8,011 nt of DNA from Candidatus Pacearchaeota archaeon RBG_13_36_9 (GTDB lineage Archaea; Nanobdellota; Nanobdellia; Pacearchaeales; GW2011-AR1). The notes beneath the pieces were generated by a model, which did not search any database, was not told the origin of the DNA, and saw nothing but the letters and a program-made list of their open reading frames with translations. The translations under genes and the position numbers were made by a program. The stretch covers positions 4,960 through 12,970 of the forward strand of contig MFWN01000063.1 in NCBI GenBank assembly GCA_001786395.1, given 5' to 3'. Shown here one piece after another: positions 5,643-8,011 of this stretch (positions within the stretch are counted from its first letter, which is position 1; each line of letters begins with the position of its first letter).

Positions 5643-5674
5643 TCGAAAATGGAGTCGGGCATAAACATTTTCGA
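5643..5674 (+). promoter_or_regulatory. Inverted repeat spanning the first start codon of the deoxyribosyltransferase-like gene
   Basis: TCGAAAATG (5643-5651) and CATTTTCGA (5666-5674) are exact 9-base reverse complements with a 14-base loop. The left arm contains the ATG at 5649-5651, and the right arm ends one base before the in-frame ATG at 5676-5678. In RNA it could hide the first start codon; in DNA it could be an operator. Confidence 0.5.
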
Positions 5675-6386
5675 CATGGAAAAAAAGAGATTATATTTTG
5701 CAGCCCCAATGTTCAACCTGGCTGATACTTACTTTAATGCTGCTCTTACAGAAGAACTTGAAAATTATTTTACTGTTGAACTGCCTCAAAGAGATGGCTT
5801 TGAGTTTTCCAAGCTTCATGATGTTCTCGAAACAATTGTTGCAAAAGAAAAAGTTGAGAACATAGCAAATCATTTGATTTATTATTTAGATATAGGATTT
5901 CTTCTTACTCAGAGTGATTTTTGCCTTGCCCGTTTAGATGAGCCATCAGACCCGGGTGTTGACATTGAAGTTATGGCAGCAAAAGAACTAAAGATTCCAA
6001 GAATTGGCTACAGGACAGATGTAAGAACACCTTATGGCTCTTGCGGAAATGAAGTCAGGGGAGCTCATTTCTTTACCCAGTATAATTGCGATGTTTTGAT
6101 TAATTTTACAGGAAGCAAAACAGGAAAGACCAAAGAAGATATAGGGAAACTCGCTCACTTAATTTATAAGTCCTCAAGAGAAATAATTTCAAAATACAGA
6201 GGAAATCTTCCTCATAAGAATGTGAATCTAACAGCAGGAACTCAGTATGTAGGGCATGCCTTATTCCGGGGAATTGATGATTTGCATTCAGAAACCGGAT
6301 TAAGAGAGGTAGTCAGAAGATATACAAAATTAAAAGAGGCTTTTGGAAGCATGAGGCCGGGAGAGATAGGGATTGTTAATTGTTAA
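5649..6386 (+). CDS. Nucleoside 2-deoxyribosyltransferase-like protein
   Basis: This encodes 245 residues. Family members cleave or transfer the N-glycosidic bond of (deoxy)nucleosides or nucleotides in salvage and pool cleaning. The N-terminal strand-loop RLYFAAPMFNLADTYFN (14-30) and the block FCLARLDEPSDPGVDIEVM (91-109) match the family layout 'D-x-x-x-A-x-L-D-G-x-x-x-D-x-G-x-x-x-E'. E107 is the probable nucleophile, although LDG is LDE here. IPRIGYRTDVRT (116-127) is the typical following strand and arginine motif. The protein has about 90 residues beyond the usual core, so it may have an added helical domain or be a divergent subgroup. The start is uncertain: ATG 5649 has a weak TATA at 5618-5624, while ATG 5676 (MEKKRLYF) begins closer to the family norm and lies just after a 9-bp inverted repeat. 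The substrate is unknown. It converges on the MTAP-APRT gene, six bases apart. Confidence 0.8.
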   Translation: MESGINIFDMEKKRLYFAAPMFNLADTYFNAALTEELENYFTVELPQRDGFEFSKLHDVLETIVAKEKVENIANHLIYYLDIGFLLTQSDFCLARLDEPSDPGVDIEVMAAKELKIPRIGYRTDVRTPYGSCGNEVRGAHFFTQYNCDVLINFTGSKTGKTKEDIGKLAHLIYKSSREIISKYRGNLPHKNVNLTAGTQYVGHALFRGIDDLHSETGLREVVRRYTKLKEAFGSMRPGEIGIVNC

Positions 6387-6392
6387 ATTGGA

Positions 6393-7670
6393 TTATTCCC
6401 CTTCAAACTTAACAATAGAATAAACTTCCCACTTGTTTAATTTTTCCCTGCCTTTTAATTCCGGCAGCTCAATTACAAATGCAATTTCCTCCACAATGCC
6501 ACCGAGTTTTTCAATCAGGTTTGCAGCTGCTTTCATTGTCCCCCCGGTTGCAACCAGGTCGTCTATGATAAGAACTTTCTGCCCAGGGGATATTGCATCT
6601 TTGTGTATTTCAATCGCATCTTTTCCATATTCCAAATCGTACTCTTCTCTTTCAACTTCATAGGGTAATTTTCCTTTTTTTCTGATTGGCACAAATCCCA
6701 ATCCGAGCTTATGAGCCAGCACGCTTCCTACAATAAATCCCCTGCTTTCAATGCCTGCTATTACATCGATATCCCTGTTTTTATACCTGTTTTCCATTAC
6801 ATCCACCACCCTCTTGAACCCTTCGTTGTCTTTTAACAAAGTTGTTATGTCCCTGAACATCACCCCTGGCCTGGGCCAGTTGGGCACTGTGCGAATTCTG
6901 CTTTTGATGAACTCTTCATCCTCTCTGCCTATTTTTTTTATTGCCCCAACTAAAAGCTTTTTCATTTTTTCTGCATTTTCACCAAAAATTCTCATTATCT
7001 CCTCCCAGGAAACAGGTTTTTCTTCGGTTTTCCAGCAGTCATAGTCAGTTGACATGGCTATTGCACTATACTCCAGACCAGATTCTCTTGCCAGCGTTGC
7101 TTCAGGAGCAATCGACATGTTAACAACGTCTGCTCCCCATGAGCGAAACATCATGCTTTCTGCGCGTGTTGAAAATCTCGGCCCTTCTATTGTAACAACA
7201 GTCCCTTTTTTATGGAATTTAACCCCGAGTTCCTGGCATGCTCCAATTATTTTTTCCCTTAAGAAATCAGAAAACGGCTCAGCAACACTTACATGAACCG
7301 GCTCTTTCTCAAATTTATCGTAAAAAGTTATCTGCCTGTGCCTTGTAAAGTCAATAAATTGGTCAAGGACAACAAAATCCCCTCTTTTTATCTCTTCTCT
7401 TAAAGAGCCGCAGGCAGTTGTGGCTATTACATAGCTGCATCCAAGTTTTCTTAAGGCATATATATTAGCCCTGTAATTCACCTGTGTGGGAGGAATTTCG
7501 TGCTTTTTACCGTGCCTGGAAAGAATGCACACCTCCATGTCCCCTATTTTTCCGCACGATATCGCAGAAGAAGGCTTTCCATAGGGAGTTTCAACTTCAA
7601 TCTCTTTGTGCTCTTTTAATAATTCCGGGTTGTCCAGTCCGCTCCCGCCTATTATGCCTAGCTTTACCAT
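6393..7670 (-). CDS. Fused methylthioadenosine phosphorylase - adenine phosphoribosyltransferase
   Basis: This single 425-residue frame holds two complete enzymes. Residues 1-247 match MTA phosphorylase, which splits 5'-methylthioadenosine with phosphate into adenine and methylthioribose-1-phosphate: GIIGGSGLD (5-13), SRHGKKHEIPPTQVNYRANI (51-70), TACGSLREE (85-93), DQFIDFT, EGPRFSTRAES (162-172) and NMSIAPEATLARE. MSTDYDCW (206-213) is the adenine-recognising pattern of MTAP rather than of guanine/hypoxanthine PNP. Residues 255-425 match APRT, which makes AMP from adenine and PRPP: FRDITTLL (272-279), GIESRGF (306-312), FVPIRKKGKLP (326-336) and the PRPP loop VLIIDDLVATGGTMKAA (366-382). All key motifs of both halves are present, so both activities are likely. 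The product of the first half is the substrate of the second. The start is supported by a TATA box at 7691-7699 and by the family N-terminus MVKLGIIGGSG. Confidence 0.95.
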   Translation of the reverse strand: MVKLGIIGGSGLDNPELLKEHKEIEVETPYGKPSSAISCGKIGDMEVCILSRHGKKHEIPPTQVNYRANIYALRKLGCSYVIATTACGSLREEIKRGDFVVLDQFIDFTRHRQITFYDKFEKEPVHVSVAEPFSDFLREKIIGACQELGVKFHKKGTVVTIEGPRFSTRAESMMFRSWGADVVNMSIAPEATLARESGLEYSAIAMSTDYDCWKTEEKPVSWEEIMRIFGENAEKMKKLLVGAIKKIGREDEEFIKSRIRTVPNWPRPGVMFRDITTLLKDNEGFKRVVDVMENRYKNRDIDVIAGIESRGFIVGSVLAHKLGLGFVPIRKKGKLPYEVEREEYDLEYGKDAIEIHKDAISPGQKVLIIDDLVATGGTMKAAANLIEKLGGIVEEIAFVIELPELKGREKLNKWEVYSIVKFEGE

Positions 7671-7690
7671 AAATCATGCCAGCTTATAAG

Positions 7691-7699
7691 TTATAAATA
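7691..7699 (-). promoter_or_regulatory. TATA box for the MTAP-APRT gene
   Basis: Reverse-strand TATTTATAA lies about 29 to 21 bases before the ATG at 7670, predicting a leaderless mRNA. A short palindrome, ATACA-TT-TGTAT (7697-7708), overlaps its upstream edge and CTTATAAG (7683-7690) its downstream edge. Either could be a regulator site, but both are short in AT-rich DNA. Confidence 0.6.
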
Positions 7700-7713
7700 C
7701 ATTTGTATAGTTT

Positions 7714-7721
7714 TTTATATA
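7714..7721 (+). promoter_or_regulatory. Strong TATA box without an assigned gene
   Basis: TTTATATA is identical to the promoter at 158-165. By the spacing used elsewhere, forward transcription would start near 7743, upstream of the stem-loop region, where no good start codon lies. The same AT tract could also be read on the reverse strand, so the direction is uncertain. Confidence 0.4.
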
Positions 7722-7742
7722 TGTCCATAACTTGACTTTCTG

Positions 7743-7980
7743 AGAATAATTTGTAAATAAAGTTGGTTTCACTTGAATATGCTGCTTCGTTTGTTCAGCG
7801 TTCAAAACAAAAAGCATTTTAGTAATAGTACAAATAATATTGAAAGATGCTTTTTGTTTTCGCAAACCCGCACTTCTCTGTTTAGAAACAACGGTAACTA
7901 TAATATCAAGGCAGTGTATTTTCAGGTAAGTAAGAGTGAAAATAGGGCATTTGCATTTAAGTTACTTGAAAAATAGTATA
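7743..7980 (+). other. Intergenic region, possible structured RNA; no convincing protein gene
   Basis: The end of the window (7671-8011) has no reading frame with recognisable protein character. A frame from ATG 7779 to the TAG at 7974-7976 (65 codons) is poor in charged patterning and runs through a long inverted repeat, so I do not call it a gene, although a decayed remnant is possible. Following the TATA box at 7714-7721 are an imperfect stem-loop (TTGAA 7773-7777 and GCTG 7781-7784 pairing with CAGC 7796-7799 and TTCAA 7801-7805) and then a perfect 14-bp stem (7804-7860). No tRNA T-loop, C/D box or other known RNA signature was recognised. Confidence 0.35.
7804..7860. repeat. Perfect 14-bp inverted repeat
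   Basis: AAAACAAAAAGCAT (7804-7817) and ATGCTTTTTGTTTT (7847-7860) are exact reverse complements with a 29-base interior. In RNA the stem would extend by one G-U and two A-U pairs to 17 pairs. The right arm ends in T-rich sequence, so it could also act as a terminator-like element. Confidence 0.7.
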
Positions 7981-7991
7981 GGAATGCAAGT

Positions 7992-7999
7992 TTTATAAT
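7992..7999 (+). promoter_or_regulatory. TATA-like box for a gene beyond the right edge
   Basis: TTTATAAT lies near the window end. At the local spacing, the start of transcription would fall about 10 bases past the last base. The downstream gene cannot be seen. Confidence 0.35.
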
Positions 8000-8011
8000 G
8001 CTTTAGATTTC

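Noticed and set aside
5459..5716. Reverse frame across the 5511-5649 spacer
   Set aside because: It overlaps two better-supported divergent genes and their promoters and has no protein-like pattern.
6433..7296. Several forward frames opposite the MTAP-APRT gene
   Set aside because: They are the complement of a gene with clear enzyme motifs throughout. Their translations are low-complexity S/F/L-rich and typical of antisense shadows.
7779..7976. 65-codon forward frame at the right end
   Set aside because: It has no recognisable motif and irregular composition, it runs through a perfect 14-bp inverted repeat, and the nearest promoter would leave a leader of about 36 bases, unlike the other genes. 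A decayed gene remnant remains possible.
1..8011. CRISPR array, tRNA, rRNA or insertion sequence
   Set aside because: No regularly spaced direct repeats, no tRNA T-loop or cloverleaf pattern, no rRNA-like stretch and no transposase or terminal repeats were seen on either strand.

Overview
The window looks like chromosomal DNA of an uncultivated archaeon, most likely of a DPANN lineage such as Woesearchaeota. This is inferred from the archaeal/eukaryotic-type protein set (Elp3, Trm9-like methyltransferase, methylthioadenosine phosphorylase) and from AT-rich DNA with TATA boxes in place of -35/-10 promoters. Shine-Dalgarno sites are absent, and most genes have a TATA 8-mer about 29 to 22 bases before the start codon, which implies leaderless mRNAs. 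No tRNA, rRNA, CRISPR array, transposase or integrase was seen.

Layout. Bases 2-85 hold the end of a very small membrane-associated protein. Two small forward genes follow (187-474 unknown; 505-1002 with a PepSY-like C-terminus). The second abuts, stop to stop, a reverse-strand winged-helix regulator (1003-1413). Next is a reverse-strand Trm9-like SAM methyltransferase (1441-2157). It shares a 50-bp divergent promoter with a forward gene for a diverged reverse transcriptase (2208-3296). A forward elp3 gene (3318-4694) starts 21 bases after the RT. It converges on an unrecognised helical protein (4696-5511, reverse). Across a 137-bp divergent spacer is a forward nucleoside 2-deoxyribosyltransferase-like gene (5649-6386), which converges on a reverse-strand MTAP-APRT fusion (6393-7670). 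The last 340 bases hold no convincing protein gene, but do hold a strong TATA box and a perfect 14-bp inverted repeat, a candidate for a structured RNA.

How the genes may work together. Elp3 makes the 5-carboxymethyl group on wobble U34 of tRNA, and Trm9-family enzymes methyl-esterify it, so the genes flanking the RT form a plausible wobble-modification pair. At the right end, the MTAP half releases adenine from methylthioadenosine and the fused APRT half turns adenine into AMP; the neighbouring deoxyribosyltransferase-like protein also belongs to nucleobase/nucleoside salvage.

The most unusual item is the stand-alone RT. It keeps all three catalytic aspartates, but has WIDD in place of YxDD and LPEG in place of LPQG, no maturase or endonuclease domain, no room upstream for a retron RNA, and a C-terminus (NDIPF) resembling the tail of bacterial SSB. 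The MTAP-APRT fusion, the paired inverted repeats around the 5649 start, and the structured right end are the next most interesting.
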